Assembly: GCA_016710285.1 (NCBI GenBank)
Contig: JADJXR010000001.1
Coordinates: 3,660,501-3,724,500, forward strand
DNA length: 64,000 bases
DNA from: Chlorobiota bacterium
GTDB taxonomy: Bacteria; Bacteroidota; Ignavibacteria; OLB7
Direction of reading: 5' to 3'
Part shown: positions 51,853 through 59,483 of the stretch, one piece after another
How the letters are laid out: each line of letters starts with the position of its first letter
Numbering within the stretch: position 1 is the stretch's first letter
Position numbers and translations under genes: made by a program
Notes under the pieces: generated by a model
What the model was told of the DNA's origin: nothing
Seen by the model: only the letters and a program-made list of their open reading frames with translations
Database searches by the model: none

Positions 51853-51932
51853 GCGATTCCCACGCACACGGGAACGAACGGAACGACCAAGCACCCGGGG
51901 AAGAATACACGTAATACTAATCAACGCTGCAC

Positions 51933-52400
51933 ATGGTATACGTCACACGTAAAGCGCACTTTTCCGCCGCACACCGGCTGTACAATCCCACGTTTAGCCA
52001 CCAGCAGAACGAGGCGATTTTCGACAAGTGCAACAACCCAAGCGGCCACGGCCACAACTACGTTATCGAGGTGACGGTGAAGGGAATTCCCGACCCAGAA
52101 ACCGGATACGTGATTGACCTGAAACGCCTGGCAAAACTGATGGAACGGGAAATCCTTGACAAGGTGGACCACAAGCATCTGAACGTGGATGTGGAGTTCT
52201 TGCAAGGAATAATCCCCACCGCCGAAAATCTTGCAATCGTTTTTTGGGACATCCTTGCGCCAAAAATTGATGCCGGGACGCTTCACTCCATTAAGGTGTT
52301 CGAGTCGGACAATAACTTCGTGGAGTACTTCGGCGAGCCGGTTTCCATCCCCCGTTTCAGCGCGGAATTTCAGGCCAAATTTCAGGAGGAGCAGGCATGA
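51933..52400 (+). CDS. 6-pyruvoyltetrahydropterin synthase family protein
   Basis: Zinc enzyme of 155 residues in the PTPS/QueD family. Zinc His residues occur in KAHFSAAHRLYN and SGHGHNYVIEVTV. The catalytic Cys is in DKCNNPSGHGHNY, with five residues before HGH, the spacing of biopterin-type PTPS; queuosine-type QueD usually has three. LDKVDHKHLNVDVEFLQGII and PTAENLAIVFWDIL give the second catalytic His and Glu. The gene overlaps folE by four bases, which matches BH4-type synthesis from GTP, although QueD activity cannot be excluded. No sepiapterin reductase or queC/queE genes adjoin. Confidence 0.88.
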   Translation: MVYVTRKAHFSAAHRLYNPTFSHQQNEAIFDKCNNPSGHGHNYVIEVTVKGIPDPETGYVIDLKRLAKLMEREILDKVDHKHLNVDVEFLQGIIPTAENLAIVFWDILAPKIDAGTLHSIKVFESDNNFVEYFGEPVSIPRFSAEFQAKFQEEQA

Positions 52401-53083
52401 CGCATCATGGTATCCCGTACCGCAAAAGCACGGCCAACCAGTCGCCGGCCTTTCTTCACGATGATGACGACCACAATAATGGCCACGCCCTGCCGGACGG
52501 CTCCAGTGCCGATTCCGGAGTGCGGGAACGGCTGGAGGAGATCGTCCATGAGACGCTGCATTTAATTGGCGAGGACCCGAACCGCGAGGGGCTGATCCGC
52601 ACGCCGCACCGCGTGGCCAAAGCCTGGGAATTCCTGACGAACGGCTACCAGATGGATATCGAGCAGGTGCTGAACAACGCCGTGTTCGAGGAACGCTACG
52701 ATGAGATGGTGGTGGTGAAGGATATTGATTTCTTCAGCATGTGCGAACATCATATGCTCCCGTTTTTCGGGAAAGCGCACATCGCCTACATCCCCAACGG
52801 GAAGATCGTTGGCCTTTCCAAGCTCCCCCGCATTGTTGATGTCTTCTCGCGGCGGCTGCAGGTCCAGGAACGGATGACGCAGCAGATTGCCGAGACCATC
52901 CAGAAGCACCTTCAGCCGCTGGGCGTGGCGGTTGTCACCGAGGCATCGCACATGTGCATGATGATGCGTGGGGTCCAAAAGCAGAACAGCGCAACCACCG
53001 CCAGCGCCATGCTTGGGGTCTTCAAAAATCAAGTGGAAACCCGAACCGAGTTTATGAACTTGATCGCCTCGCGGCTCCATTGA
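52397..53083 (+). CDS. folE: GTP cyclohydrolase I
   Basis: Zinc enzyme of 228 residues that converts GTP to dihydroneopterin triphosphate, entry to folate and biopterin. Family residues: LIGEDPNREGLIRTPHRVAK, FFSMCEHHMLPFFGKAHIAY (zinc Cys and His), IPNGKIVGLSKLPRIVDVFS, RLQVQERMTQQIAETI, VVTEASHMCMMMRGVQKQNS (second zinc Cys). The N-terminal ~45 residues form a poorly conserved Asp/His-rich lead (HDDDDHNNGH). ATGA overlap with the PTPS gene ties both to one transcript. A repeat cluster starts just past the stop. Confidence 0.97.
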   Translation: MTHHGIPYRKSTANQSPAFLHDDDDHNNGHALPDGSSADSGVRERLEEIVHETLHLIGEDPNREGLIRTPHRVAKAWEFLTNGYQMDIEQVLNNAVFEERYDEMVVVKDIDFFSMCEHHMLPFFGKAHIAYIPNGKIVGLSKLPRIVDVFSRRLQVQERMTQQIAETIQKHLQPLGVAVVTEASHMCMMMRGVQKQNSATTASAMLGVFKNQVETRTEFMNLIASRLH

Positions 53084-53089
53084 AAAACA

Positions 53090-53600
53090 CCCGAAGGGTA
53101 TCGGCCCCGACCTTTGTCGGGGCCCAGTGACTGAAGGGTAGCGGCAGGTCTTTAGCCTGCCGAGTATCGGGATCAAGCACCCGAAGGGTAGCGGCCCCGA
53201 CCTTTGTCGGGGCCGAGTGTTGAGACGCCGAAGGCTAAAGACCTTCGGCTACCGGTGATCCGGTGAAGCATCGGAACCAAGCACCCAAAGGGTATCGGCC
53301 CGGACCTTTGTCGGGGCCCAGTGACTGAAGGGTAGCGGCAGAGGTCTTTAGCCTGCCGAGTATCGGGATCAAGCACCCGAAGGGTAGCGGCCCCGACCTT
53401 TGTCGGGGCCGAGTGTTGAGACGCCGAAGGCTAAAGACCTTCGGCTACCAGTGATCCGGTGAAGCACCGGGACCAAGCACCCAAAGGGTAGCGGCAGGTC
53501 TTTAGCCTGCCGAGTGTCGGAGCCGAGTATCGAGACGCCGAAGGCTAAAGACCTTTTATCAACCCCGACGGAGGTCGGGGCGGCTACCGGTGATCCAGTG
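53090..53600. repeat. dispersed palindromic repeat cluster with ~195-bp tandem duplication
   Basis: Two and a half units in about 510 bp (GGTA(T/G)CGG at 53098, 53292 and 53488; periods about 194-196). Each unit alternates hairpins: GGCCCCGAC-CTTT-GTCGGGGCC, GGCAGG-TCTTTAG-CCTGCC and GCCGAAGG-CTAAAGA-CCTTCGGC, separated by GGTAGC, GGGATCAAGCACCC and GGTGATCCGGTGAAGC spacers. The last part ends in CTTTTATCAACCCCGACGGAG and GTCGGGGCGGCTACC. No gene is seen; an antisense frame across folE and its flank has no support. Confidence 0.92.
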
Positions 53601-53621
53601 ATTCCGTATTGACTTGGAAGG

Positions 53622-55139
53622 CTACCCTAACTCAACCCAAACGGTTTTGGTGTGGGTGTACATCTCCAACGCCGCAGGGCCAAGCTCGCGACCGATGCCA
53701 GATTCCTTGTATCCACCAAATGGCAGCGCGTTGTCGGTCATGTTGTAGGTGTTCACCCAGACGGTTCCCGCGTGGACGTTCTTGGCAAAGGTGAGTGCCT
53801 TCTTGATGTCGTTGGTCCAGACACCAGCCGCCAGCCCGAACCGGGTCCCGTTGGCAATCCGCAACGCATCGTTCACATCCTCGAAGGTGATGACCGATGC
53901 CACCGGGCCAAAAATCTCCTCTTGGGCAATCTCCATTTCGTGCTGAACTTCATCGAACACCGTTGGCTGCACGAAGTACCCTTCGGTTCCCACACGCTCG
54001 CCGCCGGCAACAAGCGCCGCCCCTGCCTGTTTCCCTTTCTCGATATAGCCCAGCACGCGGTCCATCTGCTCCTGGCTAATCAGCGAACCCATGCGGGTCT
54101 TCATGTTCAGTGGGTCGCCAACAGCCATCTTCTTTGCGCGTGAAGTCAGGACCTCCATGAACTGGTCGCGTGCCGAACGCTCAATCATAATCCGGCTTCC
54201 GGCGGTGCACATCTGCCCCTGATTGAAGAAAATTCCGCTCAGCGCGTACTTGGCGGCAAGCTCCAGATTGGAGTCGGCAAAAACGATGTTCGGGGATTTC
54301 CCGCCAAGCTCCAACGTCACTTTCTTCAAGGTGTTCGCCGCGCTCCGCATGATGGTTTTCCCAACCTCTACCGATCCCGTGAACGCAATCTTATCCACCT
54401 CGGGATGCTCCACCAACGCTGCCCCAGCGGTCGCGCCAAAACCGGTAATGATGTTAATCACGCCGTTCGGCAATCCGGCCTCCATCATCAACTCGCCAAG
54501 CCGCAAAATGGAGAGCGAGGTCTGCTCGGCAGGCTTGATGACCACGGTGTTTCCGCAGGCCAGCGCAGGTGCAATTTTCCAAGCGGCCATTTGGATTGGG
54601 AAGTTCCAGGGGATGATCTGCCCGCACACGCCAACCGGCTCGCGAAGGGTGTAGCAGATAGCGTTGGCGCGGGCTTCGGGTTCAATCGTCTGGCCCATCA
54701 CCTTCCCTGACCATCCGGCAAAGTAGCGGAAGCAGGCAATGGATTGCGGAAGGTCCACCCGCAACGATTCCAGCAACGGCTTGCCGTTGTTCAGCGTCTC
54801 AAGCTCGGCAAGTTCCTCGATGTTTTGCTCCATCAAGTCGGCAATCTTCCAAAGGAGTTTTGCCCGCTGGCTGCCGTTCATTGCTGGCCACGCGCCCGAC
54901 TCGAACGCACGGCGTGCGGCCTTCACCGCCGCGTCAACATCGGCGGCGGATGCGCTGGCAACGTGGGCAATGGTTTTCCCGGTGGCTGGGTAGATTGCGT
55001 CGAAGGTTTCGCCGGAAAGGGCGTTCACCCATGCCCCATCAATAAGCATCGCGCCGTAGCGAAGAAGGCCACGTTCGTCAAGCTGGTTTTTCTGCGGAGT
55101 TGCCACCGCAAGTTGTTCGTTGGTTGCTGGCTCGGTCAT
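53622..55139 (-). CDS. NAD(P)-dependent aldehyde dehydrogenase
   Basis: Cytosolic ALDH superfamily enzyme of 505 residues, class 1/2-like, oxidising an aldehyde to an acid. Family signatures: LIDGAWVNALSGETFDAIYP, CGQIIPWNFPIQMAAWKIAP (N of oxyanion hole), TLELGGKSPNIVFADSNLEL with the general-base Glu, FFNQGQMCTAGSRIMIE with the nucleophilic Cys, EEIFGPVASVITFEDVNDAL and the C-terminal PFGGYKESGIGRELGPAALE. It is most like bacterial and retinal ALDH1/2-type enzymes; the substrate is unknown. The start at 55139 (MTEPATNEQL) excludes a 19-codon extension. It is divergent from the pirin gene. Confidence 0.93.
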   Translation of the reverse strand: MTEPATNEQLAVATPQKNQLDERGLLRYGAMLIDGAWVNALSGETFDAIYPATGKTIAHVASASAADVDAAVKAARRAFESGAWPAMNGSQRAKLLWKIADLMEQNIEELAELETLNNGKPLLESLRVDLPQSIACFRYFAGWSGKVMGQTIEPEARANAICYTLREPVGVCGQIIPWNFPIQMAAWKIAPALACGNTVVIKPAEQTSLSILRLGELMMEAGLPNGVINIITGFGATAGAALVEHPEVDKIAFTGSVEVGKTIMRSAANTLKKVTLELGGKSPNIVFADSNLELAAKYALSGIFFNQGQMCTAGSRIMIERSARDQFMEVLTSRAKKMAVGDPLNMKTRMGSLISQEQMDRVLGYIEKGKQAGAALVAGGERVGTEGYFVQPTVFDEVQHEMEIAQEEIFGPVASVITFEDVNDALRIANGTRFGLAAGVWTNDIKKALTFAKNVHAGTVWVNTYNMTDNALPFGGYKESGIGRELGPAALEMYTHTKTVWVELG

Positions 55140-55333
55140 GCTGGTTGTTGAATGATGTGAACAGCTATCTGGAAAAGAAGTGCCGCCAAAATACAAGAAG
55201 CCGAACAGAGGGGGGGATTACGAATTATGTAAAGGGGAAGGGGGCCAAAGGAAGGGGAATCATCGGGTAGGTTTGCAGGAAGGGGGATGGCTGTATATTC
55301 CCCGCATCGTCAACCAATGCTTGTTCCCAAACC

Positions 55334-56254
55334 ATGCCGCACGTTCCCACTGAACCGCCGCTTCCCGATTCGTCCGCGAATCCCGCGCTCGACATCGTGA
55401 TCCTTCCACGAACCAGCGAAATTGCCCTGGGCTTCAAGGTCCAGCGGTTGCTTCCGTTCCGAAAAAGGCGGATGGTTGGCCCGTTCATCTTTTTCGACCA
55501 AATGGGTCCGGAGATGCTTCGCCCCGGGGAAGGGCTGGACGTTGCGCCCCACCCGCACATCGGCTTGGCAACGGTGACCTATCTGTTTGATGGCGAGGTC
55601 ATGCATCGCGACAGCTTGGGAACCATGCAGATGATCCGCCCCGGGGATGTGAATTGGATGACCGCCGCGCAGGGGATTGTCCACTCCGAGCGGTTGTCCC
55701 AGGGGATGCGGCAGTTTGGCGGGAAATATTTCGGGATTCAGTCGTGGGTTGCGTTGCCGGAGCGGGACGAAGAATCGGCCCCGGCGTTCGTCCATCATGG
55801 CGCGGAATCGTTGCCGGTGCTTGAAGGGGAAGGGAAGCACGCGCGGTTGATTATCGGCACGCTGTTCGGCGAACGCTCGCCGGTGGCAACGCTCTCCGAA
55901 ACCTTCTACGCCGATGTTCATTTGGCCGCCGGAGCAATCCTTCCAATGCCGATTGAGCAGGAAGAGCGTGGGCTGTACGTGCTGGAAGGGAAGGTTCGTA
56001 TTGATGCCGACGGGCATGAATATCAATCGGGCGAAATGCTGGTGTTTAAGCCAGGGATTGCCGTGGCAATAAAAGCCGCCGGCCCAGCGCGGGTGCTGAT
56101 GCTTGGCGGGGCGGCAATGGATGGACCACGCCACATCTGGTGGAACTTCGTCTCCAGCTCGCGCCAACGGATCGAGCAAGCCAAATCGGACTGGCGCGAA
56201 GGCAAATTCACCCCCGTCCCCGGCGAAACAGACTTTGTGCCGCTGCCGGAGTGA
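55334..56254 (+). CDS. pirin family protein
   Basis: Bicupin iron protein of 306 residues. PHPHIGLATVTYLFDGEVMH with two His metal ligands, and MTAAQGIVHSERLSQGMRQF with His and Glu, give the N-terminal cupin's 3-His-1-Glu site. GKYFGIQSWVALPERDEESA, VHLAAGAILPMPIEQEERGL and YVLEGKVRIDADGHEYQSGE form the second cupin. Pirins can act as quercetinases or regulators; the role here is not decided. Start at 55334 with the usual length. It is followed by a bidirectional terminator and convergent hmgA. Confidence 0.92.
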   Translation: MPHVPTEPPLPDSSANPALDIVILPRTSEIALGFKVQRLLPFRKRRMVGPFIFFDQMGPEMLRPGEGLDVAPHPHIGLATVTYLFDGEVMHRDSLGTMQMIRPGDVNWMTAAQGIVHSERLSQGMRQFGGKYFGIQSWVALPERDEESAPAFVHHGAESLPVLEGEGKHARLIIGTLFGERSPVATLSETFYADVHLAAGAILPMPIEQEERGLYVLEGKVRIDADGHEYQSGEMLVFKPGIAVAIKAAGPARVLMLGGAAMDGPRHIWWNFVSSSRQRIEQAKSDWREGKFTPVPGETDFVPLPE

Positions 56255-56302
56255 TGAGGGGTTTTAACGATCGAGGTCGGTTGATAGACTATCAACTCCC
56301 CC

Positions 56303-56347
56303 TAAAAAAAACAGGCCACAGCAACCGCTGCGGCCTGTCTTTTTTTT
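56303..56347. terminator. bidirectional intrinsic terminator
   Basis: Stem 56311-56322 with 56327-56338 (ACAGGCC/GGCCTGT then CAGC/GCTG with one mismatch) and AACC loop. It is preceded by a seven-A run and followed by a TCTTTTTTTTG run, so it works from both strands between the convergent pirin and hmgA genes. Confidence 0.92.
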
Positions 56348-56357
56348 GCGTGCTCTC

Positions 56358-57713
56358 TTACCGTTTGCTCGGGTCGAAGGTTTTGCCTAGGCCTTGCCAT
56401 ACCTCGAAGTAATTTCCCTGCCACAGGTCGGTTTCCATCGCGAATTTTGTTGGACGGCAGGCAAACCGGGTCTCGAACATGAAGGCCATGGTGCCATCAA
56501 TTTTGGTGGGCTTCAGGTCAACCGTCGTCATTTTCTCATAGGTTGCTGCGTCGGGTCCATGGCCCGACATACAGTTGTGCAGGCTGCATCCGCCAGGGAG
56601 AAATCCCTCGGCTTTTGCGTCGTACTCGCCATAAATCAGCCCCATGAATTCGTTCATGAAATTGCGGTGGAACCACGGCGGACGGAACGTGTGTTCGGCC
56701 ACCATCCAGCGCGGCGGGAAAATCGCAAAGTCGCAGTTTGCGGTTCCGTGAATTTCCGATGGAGCCGTCAGCACCGTGAAAATTGAAGGATCGGGATGGT
56801 CGAAACTTACGGTGTTGACGGTGTTGAAACGGCGAAGATCATACTTGTACGGCGCGTAGTTCCCATGCCACGCAACCACGTCAAGAGGGGAGTGGCCGAT
56901 TTCTGCCGCCCACATCCCACCCTGGAATTTTGCCACCATCTCAAATTCCCCTTCGCGTTCTTCGTAGGCCGCAACCGGGGTAAGAAAATCGCGGGGGTTT
57001 GCAAGCCCGTTTGCGCCAATCGGGCCAAGATCGGGAAGGCGGAACATGGTTCCGTAATTCTCGCAGATATACCCGCGCGCTTGGCCGTCGGGCAGCTCCA
57101 CGCAGAACTTGATGCCGCGTGGGATTGCGGCAATCTGGCACGGTTCCACCTCAATCACGCCGCACTCGGTCCGCAGCCGCAGCCGCCCCGATTGCGGAAC
57201 AATCAGCATTTCGCCATCGGCGTTGTAGAAGTAGCGGCCTTCCATCGGGCGGTTGCAGGCGTACAGGTGGATTCCCACGCCGGAGTGCATCGCCGCATCG
57301 CCGTTCCCCGCCATTGTGACGATGCCGTCAACAAAGTCGGTCGGCTCCGTTGGAATGGGGAGCGGGTCCCAGCGCAGCTGGCTTGGCGTGATCGGGACCT
57401 CGCTGAACGGTGTGCTGCGGATCAACCGCTGGTCAATTTGGCGGTAGGGCTTATGCACCACCGATGGGCGGATGCGGTAAAACCAATCCCGCTTGTTTTG
57501 CCCCCGTGGCGCGGTGAATGGCGTGCCGCTGATCTGCTCGGCATACAGCCCGAAGGGGGGGCGTTGCGGCGAGTTCTGGCCGATTGGGAGCGCGCCGGCC
57601 AATGCCTCGGTGGCAAACTCGTTGCCGAAGCCGGACATGTACGTTAGCCCTGCGTCCGTCCCCGTTGCGTGGCCGTTGGCCAGCGCGGTGTCAAGCATTT
57701 CTGTTGAGTTCAT
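56358..57713 (-). CDS. hmgA: homogentisate 1,2-dioxygenase
   Basis: Non-haem Fe(II) dioxygenase of tyrosine/phenylalanine catabolism that opens the ring of homogentisate to maleylacetoacetate; 451 residues. Signatures: LTYMSGFGNEFATEALAGAL, ISGTPFTAPRGQNKRDWFYR, VVAWHGNYAPYKYDLRRFNT, TNCDFAIFPPRWMVAEHTFR-like segment (TANCDFAIFPPRW) and FRPPWFHRNFMNEFMGLIYG with the iron His and Glu, then GGCSLHNCMSGHGPDAATYE. Start at 57713 excludes 12 upstream codons. Maleylacetoacetate isomerase, fumarylacetoacetase and HPPD genes are not in the window. The BH4-type pterin pair is 3-4 kb away. Confidence 0.96.
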   Translation of the reverse strand: MNSTEMLDTALANGHATGTDAGLTYMSGFGNEFATEALAGALPIGQNSPQRPPFGLYAEQISGTPFTAPRGQNKRDWFYRIRPSVVHKPYRQIDQRLIRSTPFSEVPITPSQLRWDPLPIPTEPTDFVDGIVTMAGNGDAAMHSGVGIHLYACNRPMEGRYFYNADGEMLIVPQSGRLRLRTECGVIEVEPCQIAAIPRGIKFCVELPDGQARGYICENYGTMFRLPDLGPIGANGLANPRDFLTPVAAYEEREGEFEMVAKFQGGMWAAEIGHSPLDVVAWHGNYAPYKYDLRRFNTVNTVSFDHPDPSIFTVLTAPSEIHGTANCDFAIFPPRWMVAEHTFRPPWFHRNFMNEFMGLIYGEYDAKAEGFLPGGCSLHNCMSGHGPDAATYEKMTTVDLKPTKIDGTMAFMFETRFACRPTKFAMETDLWQGNYFEVWQGLGKTFDPSKR

Positions 57714-57884
57714 GATGGTTGTATGTTGATTGTGATTGGTTGATCTCACGTTGTTGATCTGGCCTGAGTAGCCTCACCTTGAAGTGCGCGCTACCTCGCC
57801 TGTTGCATGATACGTAGATGGGCACGGCAACGCCTATGATCTGCGCCATAATCATTCCCGACGAAGTCAGGTTTCGACCCCGAT

Positions 57885-58132
57885 TCAAAACAGGTAGCGG
57901 CAGGTCTTTAGCCTGCCGAGATGACGCCGAAGGCTAAAGACCTTTTATCAATCCCGACGAATGTCGGGGCGGCTACCCTGTTTCGGCTCCGATCCAGAAC
58001 AGGTAGCGGCAGGTCTTTAGCCTGCCGAGTCAGATGACGCCGAAGGCTAAAGACCTTTTATCAATCCCGACGAATGTCGGGGCGGCTACCGCTTCGGCCA
58101 CGACCCCGATTCAATCGGGACGGCTACCGTTG
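57885..58132. repeat. dispersed palindromic repeat cluster
   Basis: Two copies with ~109-bp period (CAGGTAGCGG at 57891 and 58000). Each has GGCAGG-TCTTTAG-CCTGCC, a GATGACGCCGAAGGCTAAAG arm, CTTTTATCAATCCCGAC-GAAT and GTCGGGGCGGCTACC. The final piece has CCCGAT-TCA-ATCGGG. It lies between hmgA and the DUF1501 gene. 57714-57884 holds no recognised gene. Confidence 0.9.
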
Positions 58133-59461
58133 TTACTGCAAGTCCATTCGCTCAGGAGTTTCTTGGTCCGGAAGGTCCTGGACCCCTGTCGGTTGTTGGT
58201 TGTAGAGTGGAAGAAGCGTGTCGCACAGGCCAAGCGGGAAAATCGTTCCCAGGCTACTTGGTGGGATGTTGAACAACGGCCCAATCACCGAGGCGTAGTA
58301 GCAGGGGAAATTAATGGCGTGTTTCAGGTTTGTGCCGCCGGCCAAATCGTCCAGGTTGGGCGGACCTCCGTGGATTGCTCCGCCGGCAACCAATTTCCCA
58401 AAAACAAAGTGCGCCGATGCCGTGCCGTGGTCGGTCCCGCCGCCGTTCTCGCGGACGCGGCGGCCAAACTCGCTGTAGGTCATCCCCACCACGCGGTCGG
58501 CAATTCCAAGCTGCTGCGCGTCCTGTATAAATGCTGCAATCGCTTCGCTAAGTTCTTGCAGCAATGCGGCTTGGCGCGCCAGCTGGTTGGCGTGGGTGTC
58601 GAACCCGCCAAGTTTCACCAGATAGACACGGGTTTGCAACCCCCCAGCAATCAGCCGTGCAATGATTGCCAGCGATGCCGCCAACGCGCTTTCGGCGGGA
58701 TACGTTGCCTTGTTCGTTGCCTTCTCCGCTGCGCGCCGGATGGATTCCGAATAATCCAACGCTTGGCTTCCAATCAACGCAACGTAGTTGAACTCCCGCC
58801 CCGATTTCGTATCGGGCCCTTGCTCATCGTCCGATGCCGGGCCGCCGTTCACAAGGGCGTAGAACTCCGCCGGGTCGGTCAGCGAAATCGCCATGGAGCC
58901 GTTGCTGCTGGAGAAAATGGAGCTAACCGCCGCGCTGATCTGCACCGCCGGCGGGTCCTGGGGAAGGACCTGCGGGTAGCCAGGAAATTCCTCCACCAAA
59001 AACCTTCCAACCCAACCGGTTTGCAGCCGCTGGCTGAAGTCTGCAATCGAGGCGGTGTTCCAGTTTTCGGTCCCCTCAAAGTGGCTGAAGGAGTTCCGTT
59101 CGTAGCCAACGTTCCCCAGGATTGCCATCTCTCCATCGTTGAACATCCGCTGCATTCCGGACATTGCCGGGTGCAGCCGCAGCAGTGGGTTTCCCTCCAG
59201 CGGAAGCCCCGCATCTTTCGCGATGCCGATGGTTGGGCGGAAGGTGTAGTAGTTGCTGTCCTCCACCGGGATCACGGTGTTCAGCCCGTCGTTGCCCCCT
59301 TCAAGCTGGATAATCACCAACGCCTTGTCGCTTCCGATGCTGGCGCGTAGCAGCTGTTCGGTTTGTGGGGTTTGGGCAAGCAGGGTGAACCGCAACCCGT
59401 TCAACGCCAATGGCAACGTTACGGCGGTGCCCGCTGACTTCAAGAAAGAACGGCGTTTCAT
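58133..59461 (-). CDS. DUF1501 family protein with Tat signal
   Basis: Exported protein of 442 residues with an N-terminal twin-arginine motif (MKRRSFLKSAG). The DUF1501 domain resembles alkaline phosphatase/sulfatase folds: ALVIIQLEGGNDGLNTVIPV at the start, LPLEGNPLLRLHPAMSGMQR, GYERNSFSHFEGTENWNTAS, GGFDTHANQLARQAALLQEL (conserved Asp/His) and VVGMTYSEFGRRVRENGGGT with TDHGTASAHFV. The specific substrate is unknown. It is encoded 22 bp after the DUF1800 gene on the same strand; the two are often paired in bacteria, suggesting one exported complex. Start at 59461 gives the Tat motif. Confidence 0.92.
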   Translation of the reverse strand: MKRRSFLKSAGTAVTLPLALNGLRFTLLAQTPQTEQLLRASIGSDKALVIIQLEGGNDGLNTVIPVEDSNYYTFRPTIGIAKDAGLPLEGNPLLRLHPAMSGMQRMFNDGEMAILGNVGYERNSFSHFEGTENWNTASIADFSQRLQTGWVGRFLVEEFPGYPQVLPQDPPAVQISAAVSSIFSSSNGSMAISLTDPAEFYALVNGGPASDDEQGPDTKSGREFNYVALIGSQALDYSESIRRAAEKATNKATYPAESALAASLAIIARLIAGGLQTRVYLVKLGGFDTHANQLARQAALLQELSEAIAAFIQDAQQLGIADRVVGMTYSEFGRRVRENGGGTDHGTASAHFVFGKLVAGGAIHGGPPNLDDLAGGTNLKHAINFPCYYASVIGPLFNIPPSSLGTIFPLGLCDTLLPLYNQQPTGVQDLPDQETPERMDLQ

Positions 59462-59483
59462 CGGTGGATGTCTCTGCTGAAAA

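Noticed and set aside
53084..53621. Hidden RNA gene between folE and the aldehyde dehydrogenase
   Set aside because: All stems are explained by copies of the dispersed element; no tRNA or known riboswitch fold is visible.
58034..59350. Plus-strand frame of 438 codons
   Set aside because: It is antisense to the DUF1501 gene and begins inside a repeat cluster.
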